Source: Neobacillus nitrireducens (GTDB lineage: Bacteria; Bacillota; Bacilli; Bacillales; Cytobacillaceae). From it: a stretch of DNA of 64,000 nucleotides. Position numbers and translations under genes: made by a program. The stretch is from assembly GCF_030915405.1 (NCBI RefSeq), contig NZ_CP133262.1:2666001-2730000 (forward strand), given 5' to 3'. Below the pieces are notes generated by a model that did no database searches, was not told the origin of the DNA, and saw only the letters and a list, made by a program, of their open reading frames with translations. Below are positions 38,066 through 47,428 of this stretch, in pieces (positions within the stretch are counted from its first letter, which is position 1; each line of letters opens with the position of its first letter).

Positions 38066-39511
38066 TTATGCCATCTGTAATTCTTTATTTGTAATTCTTT
38101 CTGTAAATGCAAGCAGAGCCTTTTCAAAAGCAACTGCGGGCGGGTAGGTAATACCGGCACCAATCATTCCAATTCCAGCTTCTTTATGAGCAATTGCTGT
38201 ATTAATAACTGGCAGAATACCTGTTTGAACAACCTTGCGGACATCAATACCAGTAGCAATCCCGCGGAAATCAAGCAATGGAATGGTAATGTTTGGATTT
38301 TCTGCAGTTGTAATTTCAGTCATTTTCTTTGAGTAGCCTATTGCTTCATCGACAGTACCACCTACTAGTGGGACAATTGCTGGAGCAGCTGCCATTGCAA
38401 ATCCACCGATACCGTATGTTTCAGTGATGGCACTGTCACCGATATCTAACCCTGCATCTTCCGGCTTATATCCAGCAAATAAAGGTCCAATAACCTTTTG
38501 CGCTGGACCAGTAAACCATGTAAAGCCCGGCATACCGCTGACGCGAATCCCAAAATCAGTACCATTGCGGCACATCGTAGTAACAATGGTGCTATTTTCA
38601 ATTCCATGTGCAGCATCAAGGGCGCATTTAGAAACTGCCATCCAGGTTGGGCCTGAAAAATAATCAGAGCTGCCAATGAAATCAAATACTGTCTTCTTTT
38701 GTTCTGTTGTAAAATCGGTTTGTAAAAGGTACGGAGCCAAAGCTTGCATTAATAATAGTGTCCCTGCACCATTACGGTTGTGACACTCGTCGCCCATATG
38801 AAGAGCTTGTACAAGCAAGAAACGCAAATCAATTTCACCTGCAAGTTTCATCGCATCCCGTAACATCGGACCAAATACATCACGCATCCAGTTAAGACGT
38901 TCAATAACGGTGTGATCATTGGCGCCCATCCGTAAGATTTTTGCCAACTGTTCAGATAAGTTCGTGTAGGCAATATTTCCATAAGTTTTATTTTCAACCA
39001 CGTGCATAAACATGGATGCAGATGTAACCCCGGCCATTGAGCCAACACAGTTATGCTCGTGGCAAGGCGAGAAGGTGATTTTTCCAGATGCAGCAAGCTG
39101 TGCAGCTTCTTCAACTGTCTCAGCTAATCCTTCAAATACAATTGCACCAGTTACAGCTCCCCTCATTGGTCCATTCATTCTGTCCCATGTAATGGGAGGG
39201 CCAGCATGGAGAATCGTTGTTTTAGTCATACCAGGAACTACGTTAATCGCTTGATCATATCCAATCAGAACCGGATGAGAATTGATAATCCTCTCAACGG
39301 CTAATTTGTTAGCAGCTTCAATTTTTTCTATCATTTCAGGATTTTCAAGTTTATCAAGTGCAGTAATTAGCTCTGGATTTCCTCCACCTGGCGGAGTCCA
39401 TTCTAATTGAGTAACCGTTGCATTTTGTTTTTCCATATCTTCTTTAAATAGGTCGACACCAACATTAATTACGTTTAATTTTTGATTAAAAAGCTCATTA
39501 ATTTTGTTCAT
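38066..39511 (-). CDS. DUF1116 protein, YlbE/AllG-like (oxamic transcarbamylase component)
   Basis: 481 residues, cytosolic. GHEHNCVGSMAGVTSASMF-type segment (CHEHNCVGSMAGVT), GDECHNRNGAGTLLLMQAL and VSGMPGFTWFTGPAQ are conserved in DUF1116 (E. coli YlbE/AllG and YahG). In E. coli AllG is required together with AllF (FdrA) and AllH for oxamic transcarbamylase. The Shine-Dalgarno AAAGGAG lies in the end of fdrA, two bases upstream of this ATG: translational coupling. A small GACCCCAT/ATGGGGTC hairpin separates it from arcC. Confidence 0.87.
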   Translation of the reverse strand: MNKINELFNQKLNVINVGVDLFKEDMEKQNATVTQLEWTPPGGGNPELITALDKLENPEMIEKIEAANKLAVERIINSHPVLIGYDQAINVVPGMTKTTILHAGPPITWDRMNGPMRGAVTGAIVFEGLAETVEEAAQLAASGKITFSPCHEHNCVGSMAGVTSASMFMHVVENKTYGNIAYTNLSEQLAKILRMGANDHTVIERLNWMRDVFGPMLRDAMKLAGEIDLRFLLVQALHMGDECHNRNGAGTLLLMQALAPYLLQTDFTTEQKKTVFDFIGSSDYFSGPTWMAVSKCALDAAHGIENSTIVTTMCRNGTDFGIRVSGMPGFTWFTGPAQKVIGPLFAGYKPEDAGLDIGDSAITETYGIGGFAMAAAPAIVPLVGGTVDEAIGYSKKMTEITTAENPNITIPLLDFRGIATGIDVRKVVQTGILPVINTAIAHKEAGIGMIGAGITYPPAVAFEKALLAFTERITNKELQMA

Positions 39512-39513
39512 CG

Positions 39514-41058
39514 TTAAGCTCCTTTCACAACAAATTCGCTTGCTAATAATCCTGCTTGAGTGTTACTGTTTGCAAGCATTACACCGGCAGCTGCTAATTT
39601 ATCCTTTTGTTCTTCTATATTTTGACTATCTAATTCTGTTCCGAGTACATATCCAACAATTTCAAGATGTCTGCCTTCTTCTTCTGCCAATTGTTTTGCT
39701 TCAATAATTGCAGGAAGGAAAGCCCCAGCTGGATCCTCATGTGCTCCAAATCCCAAAACAAAATCCATGACGATAACACCGACAGATGGATCTTTTGCTT
39801 CTTGAGCAAATCTTGCTAGTCGGGTAGATGGATCTATCATTGGGTGCGGTTTACCTTGAGTAAATTGGTCATCCCCAAAATCGATAAAAGTATGTCCCGC
39901 ACTGACATTTGTATCTATAAGAAGAAATTTCGGATCCCTTTGAATATTGCTGTAGACATCATTGAATTTCTCCATTGCTGCATGCATGGCTTCATCACAA
40001 AGGGTTCCGCCGCTAAAAAGGCCGCGAATATACTTTTGTTCTGGAGAAAGCTTTGCACGAACCTCACTGATAAGCTCTTGATTTAACTCGCTAGAACGAA
40101 GGGTATTTACTTTAACTCCAGCAAGTTCAACAGCTTTCCATGCAGCTTCTTCTGTTGTTTTGGCAAAATGTCCGCCTGCTTCAACAGCAGCGTCTTCCTT
40201 ACCGCCCATGAAGCAAACTACCACTGGTTTTGTACAATTTTTTATTTCTGCTAGCACTTTTTTCTCAACCGTTGGATGTGGTGGTTTAGAAATCAACACA
40301 ATGACCTCAGTAGAAGGATCCGCCTCAAGTGCTCTGATTCCATCGAGCATCATAATACCGCCGACTTCCTCACTTAAATCTCTTCCCCCGGTTCCAACTA
40401 ACTGTGTAATTCCACCGCCTAAATTATGAATAAGAACGGTAACTTCTTGGCTTCCTGTTCCAGATGCACCAACGATTCCAATATTGCCCTTTCTTACTGC
40501 ATTTGCAAAGCAAAGTGCGACATTACTAATGATTGCTGTTCCACAGTCTGGACCCATCACTAATAACCCTTTTTCATGTGCTAATTTCTTAAGCTGAATT
40601 TCATCTTCAAGGCTGATATTATCACTGAACAACATCACATGCAGGTCGTTTTCGAGTGCTTTTCTAGCTTCTCTGGCAGCATATGCACCACTTACTGAGA
40701 TAACCGCCAAGTTTGCTTCCGGAATGTTCTTTGCAGCAGATGGAATAGTGGAATATTTTACGTCGCCTGCATCTTTGGGTTTTGCCTTTTTTGTAAATAA
40801 TTCTTCTACTTGGATGAATGCGCTCTCACAGAGTTCCTCAGTAGCTGCCTTTACAATAATCATCAAATCACTGCTGTTTGCTCCTTCAATCTCAGGGGTA
40901 CTTAAACCGATATTTTTTAAAACCTCCTTATTCATATCCGTACCCATTGCGATCATCGCTTGGTCAACGCCTTCAATATCACTTGCCCGATTTGATAGTG
41001 TCATTAATGATACTGAATCAATATATGTGTTTTTCTTAAATACCACTTTAATAGACAT
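39514..41058 (-). CDS. fdrA: FdrA/AllF-like protein (oxamic transcarbamylase component)
   Basis: 514 residues with a succinyl-CoA-synthetase-like arrangement. A CoA-binding-type Rossmann region (about 125-260) has MGPDCGTAIISNVALCFANA and GIVGASGTGSQEVTVLIHNLGGG; a ligase-like domain (about 270-510) includes VVVCFMGGKE and VIVMDFVLGFGAHEDP. FdrA is AllF of E. coli, required with AllG and AllH for carbamoyl transfer from oxalurate to phosphate. First gene of fdrA-DUF1116-arcC; ATG after GGAGGG. No CoA chemistry is known for it despite the fold. Confidence 0.88.
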   Translation of the reverse strand: MSIKVVFKKNTYIDSVSLMTLSNRASDIEGVDQAMIAMGTDMNKEVLKNIGLSTPEIEGANSSDLMIIVKAATEELCESAFIQVEELFTKKAKPKDAGDVKYSTIPSAAKNIPEANLAVISVSGAYAAREARKALENDLHVMLFSDNISLEDEIQLKKLAHEKGLLVMGPDCGTAIISNVALCFANAVRKGNIGIVGASGTGSQEVTVLIHNLGGGITQLVGTGGRDLSEEVGGIMMLDGIRALEADPSTEVIVLISKPPHPTVEKKVLAEIKNCTKPVVVCFMGGKEDAAVEAGGHFAKTTEEAAWKAVELAGVKVNTLRSSELNQELISEVRAKLSPEQKYIRGLFSGGTLCDEAMHAAMEKFNDVYSNIQRDPKFLLIDTNVSAGHTFIDFGDDQFTQGKPHPMIDPSTRLARFAQEAKDPSVGVIVMDFVLGFGAHEDPAGAFLPAIIEAKQLAEEEGRHLEIVGYVLGTELDSQNIEEQKDKLAAAGVMLANSNTQAGLLASEFVVKGA

Positions 41059-41300
41059 TTTTTACCCTCCAATATTTATTTTTAAAGCTATATGATAGAT
41101 TTTACCGATAGTAGAGTTTAAGACCCCTTTCCTGTGAATGCAGAAGAGAAAGTACTTCTTCATATTGTTGATTTTGAAAAAGGCTTACACGATTATTTTA
41201 GAAGGATGGCTTAAAAACGTCATTGTATAACCAATCCAAAAAATCTTCTTAACAGTTAGGCATAATATACAATGATAATATTTCACAATTACTGCCAATC

Positions 41301-41332
41301 AAAAAAACTGAACACTCCTTGTGTCCAGTTCA
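41301..41332 (-). terminator. Terminator of the acetamidase/formamidase gene
   Basis: On the minus strand AACTGGACAC pairs with GTGTTCAGTT (one mismatch) followed by seven T. It shows that the amidase gene and fdrA are separate transcripts; the fdrA promoter must lie in 41059-41300, where I see no strong consensus. Confidence 0.7.
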
Positions 41333-41343
41333 TCCTACCTTAT

Positions 41344-42288
41344 TCAAATCTTCCTTAATGTCTCATGTGGTAATACTGCATGTACCCCCTTGACCCCATT
41401 TACAATTTGGGTAATTCTTAGGTCTACTGCAACACTTGCCAGGGCAGTAGCTTCAAGCTTATCGACTTGGTAGAGTTCCTGAATTAATTCCAACATATCT
41501 TGGAGAGCCATAATGGTTGCCTCATTTAAATCCTCATGAAAACCAAACGTTATTAAGCCCGAAGGTGTATTGGCTCTAGGCATTTTAAGTTGCATGTCTT
41601 CTCTTACGATAAAGGTAAGGTCAACAAGTTCCATCGGACATTCAATCGCAGTCCCCGATGATTCCCCATCCCCTTGTGCAGCATGACCATCGCCTACGGA
41701 AAATAATCCACCTTCTACTGCAATTGGCAGATACAAAATACTTCCCTTTATTAATTCCTTACAATCAATATTCCCCCCACAATATCTCGGCGGCATTGTG
41801 GAATGAACCCCTGGCTCAGCTGGCGCAACCGCCATCACACCCATAAATGGGTTTAACGGGACAGAAATAGAACGATTGCCAACTTGTGTGATGGCCCTGT
41901 TATTTGTTTGATCGATTAGCCACTCCAACTTTCGTTCCAATTGTTCAACTAACTTTAGATGTTGGTTCAGCCAGTTAGTATGGCCGCCTGCCCAATTGAC
42001 ACCATACCAACCCGGAACAATATCATTTATTCTAACCTCCAGGGTCATTCCTGGCTTTGCACCGCGGATGGCAATCGGCCCAATCATAGGATGCCCCCAA
42101 AAACCTTCTTTTTCCCTTGATTCAAACCTAGTTGGTTTTCCATCTTTCGGTATGTTTCCCCAATCAATATCTGGGGTTTTAAACTGTACAGAATCACCAG
42201 ATTCAATCATAAGAATGGGTTGATAGTTTTTACTAAATGAGGCATGAAGGTTTTCATCCTTTGCATCAACTCTATGTTTTTTACTCAT
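41344..42288 (-). CDS. Acetamidase/formamidase family protein
   Basis: 314 residues of the FmdA_AmdA family, which hydrolyse short amides to acid and ammonia. GPIAIRGAKPGMTLEVRI near residue 75, NPFMGVMAVAPAEPG, RYCGGNIDCKEL and SVGDGHAAQGDGESSGTAIE (metal/catalytic region) are present. GAGGAAG precedes the ATG. Placed between the fdrA unit and the DUF2877-permease unit, so it probably acts on an amide product of the same pathway, for example oxamate (inference). Confidence 0.87.
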   Translation of the reverse strand: MSKKHRVDAKDENLHASFSKNYQPILMIESGDSVQFKTPDIDWGNIPKDGKPTRFESREKEGFWGHPMIGPIAIRGAKPGMTLEVRINDIVPGWYGVNWAGGHTNWLNQHLKLVEQLERKLEWLIDQTNNRAITQVGNRSISVPLNPFMGVMAVAPAEPGVHSTMPPRYCGGNIDCKELIKGSILYLPIAVEGGLFSVGDGHAAQGDGESSGTAIECPMELVDLTFIVREDMQLKMPRANTPSGLITFGFHEDLNEATIMALQDMLELIQELYQVDKLEATALASVAVDLRITQIVNGVKGVHAVLPHETLRKI

Positions 42289-42633
42289 CTTTCAACTTCC
42301 TCATCTTTTCATTAATATAATTATTATACATTTTACAAATGGCTATAATCCTCTCCAACTAAAAATTAAATAGTAGGTCTTATCGCCTCTTGAAAACACC
42401 TATATTTTTACTAATTACCCTTTTCCATACAAATCACTCGTATATAATGCATAATCGAATGCCTCTATTTTTAGTTTTCTTATACAATGACTCCAACAGA
42501 GATGCCACTTACAATATTCTTGTAAGGTCATTTGAAAGCGATTTATTTACCAAAATGATATATATAAAAGGAGGGATCCTTTCCCAAAAGCCCTTTTAGA
42601 TTCAGTAAACTTTCCAGATAAGAGGTGATTTAT

Positions 42634-43527
42634 ATGATACAAGCTTTATCTGGTGATGTTGAGTTTGTCCAGGCGATTGTCCATTCTGGGTTTAACGGAT
42701 TTATTCATAGTATTTTTAATAAAACAGTAAATATTAAGTGCCGGAAAACTGGCGATTTATACACCCTGGCAAGCAATAGTTTGGATAATGGACCAAATTC
42801 AATCGTGATTAATATTAACAGTTTTGCAGACAGCCACCTTGAATTAACTAATAACGTTTTTACGAACAACAACTCTCTATATATTGAGGATAAAATCGCT
42901 ATTTCAATGAATGATATCAAAAAGTGGGAATGTTTATTACCTAGCTATCCAGTAAATGATACGCAGCTGAGAAAAAACTTAATCATTATAAAGAATCAGA
43001 TCGAAGAGTTTGGCAAATGTGGAGGAATGAAGCGAAATTTACACACTAAAAATCCATTTCAAATTGAAATGGAACTAATGCTTCAAGAAAGAGCTCATTC
43101 ATTTCTATGCTCATTAGTAAACAATAATGTGGCTGATGCCTTACGCCATGCAACTAGGCTCATAGGTTTAGGACCTGGATTAACACCATCGGGGGATGAC
43201 TTCTTAACAGGATTAATGGCCACTTTTCATTTACCTAATTGCCCATGTTTATCGTTTCAAAGTTTTAATAAAAATGTAGTTACTAGTGCGCAATCTTTAA
43301 CAAATGATATCAGCTATATGACCTTAAAAATGGCATCGGCAGGTAAAGTAAGAGAATCGATTGTTACATTACTCCATTTAGCGTTAACCGGGGAAGAGGA
43401 GCATTTAATTTCTGCCTTACAAGAAGTTTTAAAAATTGGTTCTTCATCCGGAACAGATATCGCTCTTGGTATTGTCAGCGGGTTGGAAGTGAATTTAATT
43501 AGAAAAGCGCAAGGGCACTGGAGCTAG
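42634..43527 (+). CDS. DUF2877 protein, AllH-like (oxamic transcarbamylase component)
   Basis: About 297 residues. The conserved LIGLGPGLTPSGDDFLTGLMA block (about 175-195) and C-terminal SSSGTDIALGIVSGL identify DUF2877, the family of E. coli YlbF/AllH. ATG at 42634 follows AGAGGTGAT. It faces away from the fdrA unit and probably forms an operon with the permease 70 bp downstream. The last codons (KAQGHWS) are encoded by a fragment of the dispersed repeat seen at 21.4 kb, so the C-terminus may have been rewritten. The 345-bp gap upstream holds no other gene I can support. Confidence 0.82.
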   Translation: MIQALSGDVEFVQAIVHSGFNGFIHSIFNKTVNIKCRKTGDLYTLASNSLDNGPNSIVININSFADSHLELTNNVFTNNNSLYIEDKIAISMNDIKKWECLLPSYPVNDTQLRKNLIIIKNQIEEFGKCGGMKRNLHTKNPFQIEMELMLQERAHSFLCSLVNNNVADALRHATRLIGLGPGLTPSGDDFLTGLMATFHLPNCPCLSFQSFNKNVVTSAQSLTNDISYMTLKMASAGKVRESIVTLLHLALTGEEEHLISALQEVLKIGSSSGTDIALGIVSGLEVNLIRKAQGHWS

Positions 43528-43535
43528 ACAATTTT
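43505..43535 (+). repeat. End fragment of the 21.4-kb type repeat
   Basis: GCGCAAGGGCACTGGAGC followed by TAGACAATT resembles the two ends of the element at 21441-21560 joined together. It overlaps the stop of the DUF2877 gene. Confidence 0.45.
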
Positions 43536-43598
43536 CAAAGTCGAATTTTATACTTTCTTACCTTTAAATAAAAAATAGATTCCATTAGGAGGATTCAT

Positions 43599-44906
43599 AT
43601 GTCAACTAATAATGTTGATAAAAAGTTATTAGACCCGGAGTTTGAACACACTCCCGTTCCAAAAGAATATCGAAAAAAATTATCATCTGTAGCAGCTGTT
43701 TGGTTTGGTTTCCCAATGGTATTAACCAGTGCCGTAATCGGCGGACTTATTACGGCTCAACTTGGATTTAAAGCCGGTGCGTTAGCGATGCTGGTTGGAA
43801 ATCTACTATTGTTTGTTATGGTAGGGTTACTGAGCTATGATGCTGGCCGGAGCGGATTGAACTTTTCTCTTACTGCACAGAAGACTTTTGGACGTAAAGG
43901 ATATTACCTCATTTCCGGATTACTTTCTACTGTTGTAATTGGCTGGTTTGCCCTTCAGGTAGGACTAACTGGCGCTACAATGCATGGGTCATTTGGGGCA
44001 AGCCTATTATTAATGACAGTGATTGGCGGAGTCCTTTATGTAGCTGTAACTTATGTCGGGATTAAAGCACTATCATTCTTAGGCTGGATTGCTGCACCAT
44101 TTTACATTCTCATTGCAGTAATTGCAATTACAATGGCATTCCAATCTGGAAACTCTGATATTCTTAATTACCACCCTCATGTTTCAAATGCCATGTCATT
44201 TGGAGCTGCTGTTACTTTAGTATTTGCTGGATTTGCCGACTCCGGTACGATGACAGCAGACTTTACCCGCTGGGCAAAAAATGGTCGTGAAGGGGCTTTA
44301 TCCACTATATTTGCATTCCCAATCGGGAACTTTATCGCTGAACTTGTAGGAGGAATTGTTGTTGCAACTGGTGTCATCCCTAATCCGGCTTCAACAGGGG
44401 GAGACTTCATGTCAGTATTGGCTGGGCATGGTCCATTGCTTACAGTTTTATCCATTCTGTTTGTTTTTATCAATTTAGGTTCTGTTGGTACACACTGTTT
44501 ATATAACGGGGCAGTTGGCTGGTCTCATATGACAGGTAAAAAAATGCGACCTATCACTGTTATTATTGGAGTGGTTGGCCTAATCGTTGCAGTTTCCGGA
44601 ATATATAATCACTTTTTCAACTGGCTTGTTCTTCTTGGAGTAATCATTCCGCCAATCGGAGCAATCATAATTATGGATCGTTTAGTTTTTAGTAAAAAGC
44701 AATCTGCTAATTTAGTAAGCTGGAGACCAATGTCATTTATCGTATGGATCTTGTCAGCAGCTATCGCGTTATACTGTAATTACTTTGCACCGCATTTATC
44801 AGTAGCTGTAGTTGGCCTTGTATCTGCAGCAATCTTCTACGCCATTGGCAATCTTTTTGTCAAAGGTGATTCTGATACAAATGCCGGTATGAAGAAAGCC
44901 GTTTAA
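43599..44906 (+). CDS. NCS1 family (cytosine/allantoin-type) permease
   Basis: 435 residues with about twelve membrane helices. PVPKEYRKKLSSVAAVWFGFPM is the CodB-like N-terminus and SGTMTADFTRWAKNGREG the characteristic central loop. NCS1 proteins import cytosine, allantoin, hydantoins or related N-heterocycles. Its place with DUF2877 and the carbamoyltransferase genes makes it the probable importer of the pathway substrate. AGGAGG precedes the ATG. Terminator follows. Confidence 0.88.
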   Translation: MSTNNVDKKLLDPEFEHTPVPKEYRKKLSSVAAVWFGFPMVLTSAVIGGLITAQLGFKAGALAMLVGNLLLFVMVGLLSYDAGRSGLNFSLTAQKTFGRKGYYLISGLLSTVVIGWFALQVGLTGATMHGSFGASLLLMTVIGGVLYVAVTYVGIKALSFLGWIAAPFYILIAVIAITMAFQSGNSDILNYHPHVSNAMSFGAAVTLVFAGFADSGTMTADFTRWAKNGREGALSTIFAFPIGNFIAELVGGIVVATGVIPNPASTGGDFMSVLAGHGPLLTVLSILFVFINLGSVGTHCLYNGAVGWSHMTGKKMRPITVIIGVVGLIVAVSGIYNHFFNWLVLLGVIIPPIGAIIIMDRLVFSKKQSANLVSWRPMSFIVWILSAAIALYCNYFAPHLSVAVVGLVSAAIFYAIGNLFVKGDSDTNAGMKKAV

Positions 44907-44961
44907 AACGAATTCTAAAACAAACATCAGCAGGAAAGTTTATCAGAATCAATAAATAAAG

Positions 44962-45004
44962 TAGAGCCGCCTACTCCTTTTTATAAAGGAATTGCGGCTT
45001 TTAT
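44962..45004 (+). terminator. Terminator of the permease operon
   Basis: AGCCGC..CCTTT-TTATA-AAAGG..GCGGCT stem followed by TTTATTTT. Confidence 0.8.
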
Positions 45005-45119
45005 TTTGTTATCCGGCTACGTTCCCCCTTTATGTTATAACTTTGTAAAATTGGACATAGTTTATTTTCTCCAGTACATCCTAAATAGTAGAACTTGGTG
45101 TTCGGAGGAGGATAAAAAC

Positions 45120-46328
45120 GTGAATATCGATGATATCATCATTGCACGCGAGAAGATGAAAGGAATTGTCCATACCACTACCCTTGATTATTCCAAAACA
45201 TTTAGTCAGCTTGCCCATAATGAAGTCTATTTAAAGCTTGAAAACCTCCAAAAGACAGGCTCCTTTAAAGTGAGAGGTTCTTATAATAAGCTCAATTCCC
45301 TCTCAAAGGAAGAGCTGGCCAAAGGAGTTGTCGCTGCATCAGCTGGAAACCATGCACAAGGGGTGGCCTATTCCAGTCAAATGCTTGGTGTCCCTTGTAA
45401 AATTGTCATGCCAAAAGGAGCACCACTTAGTAAGATTCTTGCCACAAAACAATATGGTGCGGAGGTTATTTTAGAAGGAGCGACATTCGATGATGCACTC
45501 GCCTATGCATTAGAGCTCAAAGAAAAATTAGGGGCCACATTTATTCATGCTTTTGACGATGAGGCGATCATTGCCGGCCAAGGAACGGTCGGTTTAGAAA
45601 TTCTCGATCAACTGCCGGATGTGGAGGCAGTAATTTGCCCTATTGGAGGTGGCGGGCTGATTGCCGGAGTGGCGATGGCAATTAAGGAACAAAATCCTCA
45701 TATCTCCGTTTACGGTGTTCAAGCCCTTGCTTGCCCAAGTATGAAGCAGTCCTTGTTTGAAAATAATCCTGTAATGGTTGCTTCCACACCCACAATGGCG
45801 GATGGAATTGCCGTTAAAAAACCCGGGGTAAAGCCCTTTGAAATTGTCCAAAAATACGTGGATGATATTTTTTGCGTCGATGAAATGGAAATTGCTAGGA
45901 CCATGCTCATGTTGCTGGAGAGGAATAAACTGCTAGTTGAGGGGTCAGGCGCCGTTTCACTTGCTTCGTTACTTTATGAAAAGGGGAATATCCGGGGGAA
46001 AAAAGTTGTTGCTGTGTTAAGCGGCGGTAACGTCGATATGAATTTTATTTCAAGAATTATCGAACGCGGTTTGGTTGAATCCGGAAGGTATGCTAATTTT
46101 ACGATTACGTTAAAAGACAAACCAGGTGAACTGCAACGCGTGTTAAGCTCAATAACCGACGTAGATGCGAACGTTCAATCGGTGAATCTCCATCGGATTG
46201 GTAAGGATATTTATCCAGGCTATGCCCAAATTGAGATTTCAGTCGAGACCAAAAATCATGATCATATTGAGCAGTTGCACAAAGTTCTTACCGAGAAAAA
46301 CTATCATGTGGAAATGGGGAATTTTTAG
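45120..46328 (+). CDS. Threonine ammonia-lyase with C-terminal ACT domain
   Basis: 402 residues; PLP enzyme making 2-oxobutanoate from threonine. The PLP lysine is in LQKTGSFKVRGSYNKL (about residue 50); SAGNHAQGVAYSS and PIGGGGLIAG bind phosphate. The ACT domain (about 325-402; NFTITLKDKPGELQRVLS) is the TIGR01127 type found in catabolic TdcB-like and short IlvA enzymes. GTG at 45120 with GGAGGAGG upstream; the frame is open further 5' without another good site. Transcriptionally separate from its neighbours. Confidence 0.9.
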   Translation: MNIDDIIIAREKMKGIVHTTTLDYSKTFSQLAHNEVYLKLENLQKTGSFKVRGSYNKLNSLSKEELAKGVVAASAGNHAQGVAYSSQMLGVPCKIVMPKGAPLSKILATKQYGAEVILEGATFDDALAYALELKEKLGATFIHAFDDEAIIAGQGTVGLEILDQLPDVEAVICPIGGGGLIAGVAMAIKEQNPHISVYGVQALACPSMKQSLFENNPVMVASTPTMADGIAVKKPGVKPFEIVQKYVDDIFCVDEMEIARTMLMLLERNKLLVEGSGAVSLASLLYEKGNIRGKKVVAVLSGGNVDMNFISRIIERGLVESGRYANFTITLKDKPGELQRVLSSITDVDANVQSVNLHRIGKDIYPGYAQIEISVETKNHDHIEQLHKVLTEKNYHVEMGNF

Positions 46329-46345
46329 AGTCATTGTGATTATTG

Positions 46346-46373
46346 AAAAAGAGCTTGGAATCCAAGCTCTTTA
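46346..46373. terminator. Terminator between threonine ammonia-lyase and yjdM
   Basis: AAAGAGCTTGG-AAT-CCAAGCTCTTT with adjacent A/T runs. Confidence 0.8.
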
Positions 46374-46403
46374 ACATTTTTTTACTCGACTACTTCTGAG
46401 ACT

Positions 46404-46742
46404 CTATAACTTTTTAACAAATTCAGATTTTAAACTCATAGCACCGAATCCATCAATTTTGCAATCAATATTATGGTCTCCATCTACTATACGAATGTTT
46501 TTAACCTTTGTACCTGCTTTCAAAACCGATGAACTTCCTTTTACTTTCAGGTCCTTAATTACGGTGATTGAGTCCCCATCGGTTAAAACATTCCCATTGG
46601 AATCTTTAACAATATTCTGGTCTTCCTTTTCAGTCTCTGATTCTAAATTCCATTCATGAGCACATTCCGGGCAAACAAAAAGGCTGCCATCCTCGTAAGT
46701 GTACTCTGAATTACATTTCGGGCAATTTGGTAAATTAGACAT
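46404..46742 (-). CDS. yjdM: YjdM/PhnA-type zinc-ribbon protein
   Basis: 112 residues. An N-terminal zinc ribbon (CPKC..CPEC, about 8-26), then a short linker and a C-terminal PhnA domain (about 45-112; [23 protein letters not shown]). The family was named after a phosphonate cluster but has no proven enzymatic role there. Good length match (about 110). Monocistronic; start ATG after GGAGGAAT. Confidence 0.88.
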   Translation of the reverse strand: MSNLPNCPKCNSEYTYEDGSLFVCPECAHEWNLESETEKEDQNIVKDSNGNVLTDGDSITVIKDLKVKGSSSVLKAGTKVKNIRIVDGDHNIDCKIDGFGAMSLKSEFVKKL

Positions 46743-46821
46743 CTATTTAATTCCTCCATTCATCCCTGTTATTCTAATACATACAAGGGTTTGTAGTCTA
46801 GGATGTGTTAAAGAAAAAAGA

Positions 46822-46865
46822 GTGCCTGACACCAATTCGGATATTTCCGAATTGGTGTCAGGCAC
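46822..46865 (-). repeat. GGTGCCTGACACC palindrome, copy 2 (hxlB terminator)
   Basis: Perfect 20-bp arms (GTGCCTGACACCAATTCGGA and complement) with a 4-base loop. On the minus strand a CTTTTTT tract follows, so it serves as the terminator of the hxl operon. Confidence 0.85.
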
Positions 46866-46876
46866 CATTTACTTCC

Positions 46877-47425
46877 CTATTCTAGATTGCTATGCCGGCT
46901 GAAAGCTAGTGTATGGTCAACTTCATTCAGCTTGCTGTAGAGCAGGCAGAGGGTATCAAATAGAATATGAGCGCATTGATCGAATAAAGAACCAAGCGGC
47001 TGGATCGTTTGCAACTCATTCTCTCGGCGATATTTTGTCGCTGCCGGTACATGTAGAATCTGCGTTGCCGCCGCTGCTAATGGAGACTCAGGGCTTGTAG
47101 TCACAGCCATAACCAAACAGCCAAGTGACTTCGTTTTTTCAGCCGTCCAAACCACGTTTTTCGTTGTGCCTGAACCCGAGATTGCTACTAAAAGATCTCC
47201 TTCTTCAATGGACGGAGTGATGGTTTCTCCAACTACAAACACGGTTGCTCCTAAATGCATTAAACGCATCGCGAAGGATTTTGCCATCAAGCCGGAACGC
47301 CCTTCCCCGATGACAAAAATCCGCTTCGCTTTTTGCAATTGAATCGCTAACTCTTGAAGCTGCTCTTGTTCCACTTGGCTTAGGACTGTTTCTACTTCTT
47401 TTAATATAGTAGGAATGACTAACAT
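46877..47425 (-). CDS. hxlB: 6-phospho-3-hexuloisomerase-like SIS protein
   Basis: 182 residues; one SIS sugar-isomerase domain with VIGEGRSGLMAKSFAMRLMHLG and ISGSGTTKNVVWTA, plus the C-terminal PLGSLFDQCAHILFD loop of HxlB/PHI proteins. It would isomerise D-arabino-3-hexulose 6-phosphate to fructose 6-phosphate. It starts three bases after hxlA with a GGAGGG site inside the hxlA end. Because the operon shares its operator with a ketodeoxysugar operon, the true substrate may be another 3-keto sugar phosphate. Confidence 0.82.
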   Translation of the reverse strand: MLVIPTILKEVETVLSQVEQEQLQELAIQLQKAKRIFVIGEGRSGLMAKSFAMRLMHLGATVFVVGETITPSIEEGDLLVAISGSGTTKNVVWTAEKTKSLGCLVMAVTTSPESPLAAAATQILHVPAATKYRRENELQTIQPLGSLFDQCAHILFDTLCLLYSKLNEVDHTLAFSRHSNLE

Positions 47426-47428
47426 CTT

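Noticed and set aside
42390..42599. 69-codon ORF upstream of the DUF2877 gene
   Set aside because: No Shine-Dalgarno at its start and no protein-like pattern; more likely leader or promoter DNA.
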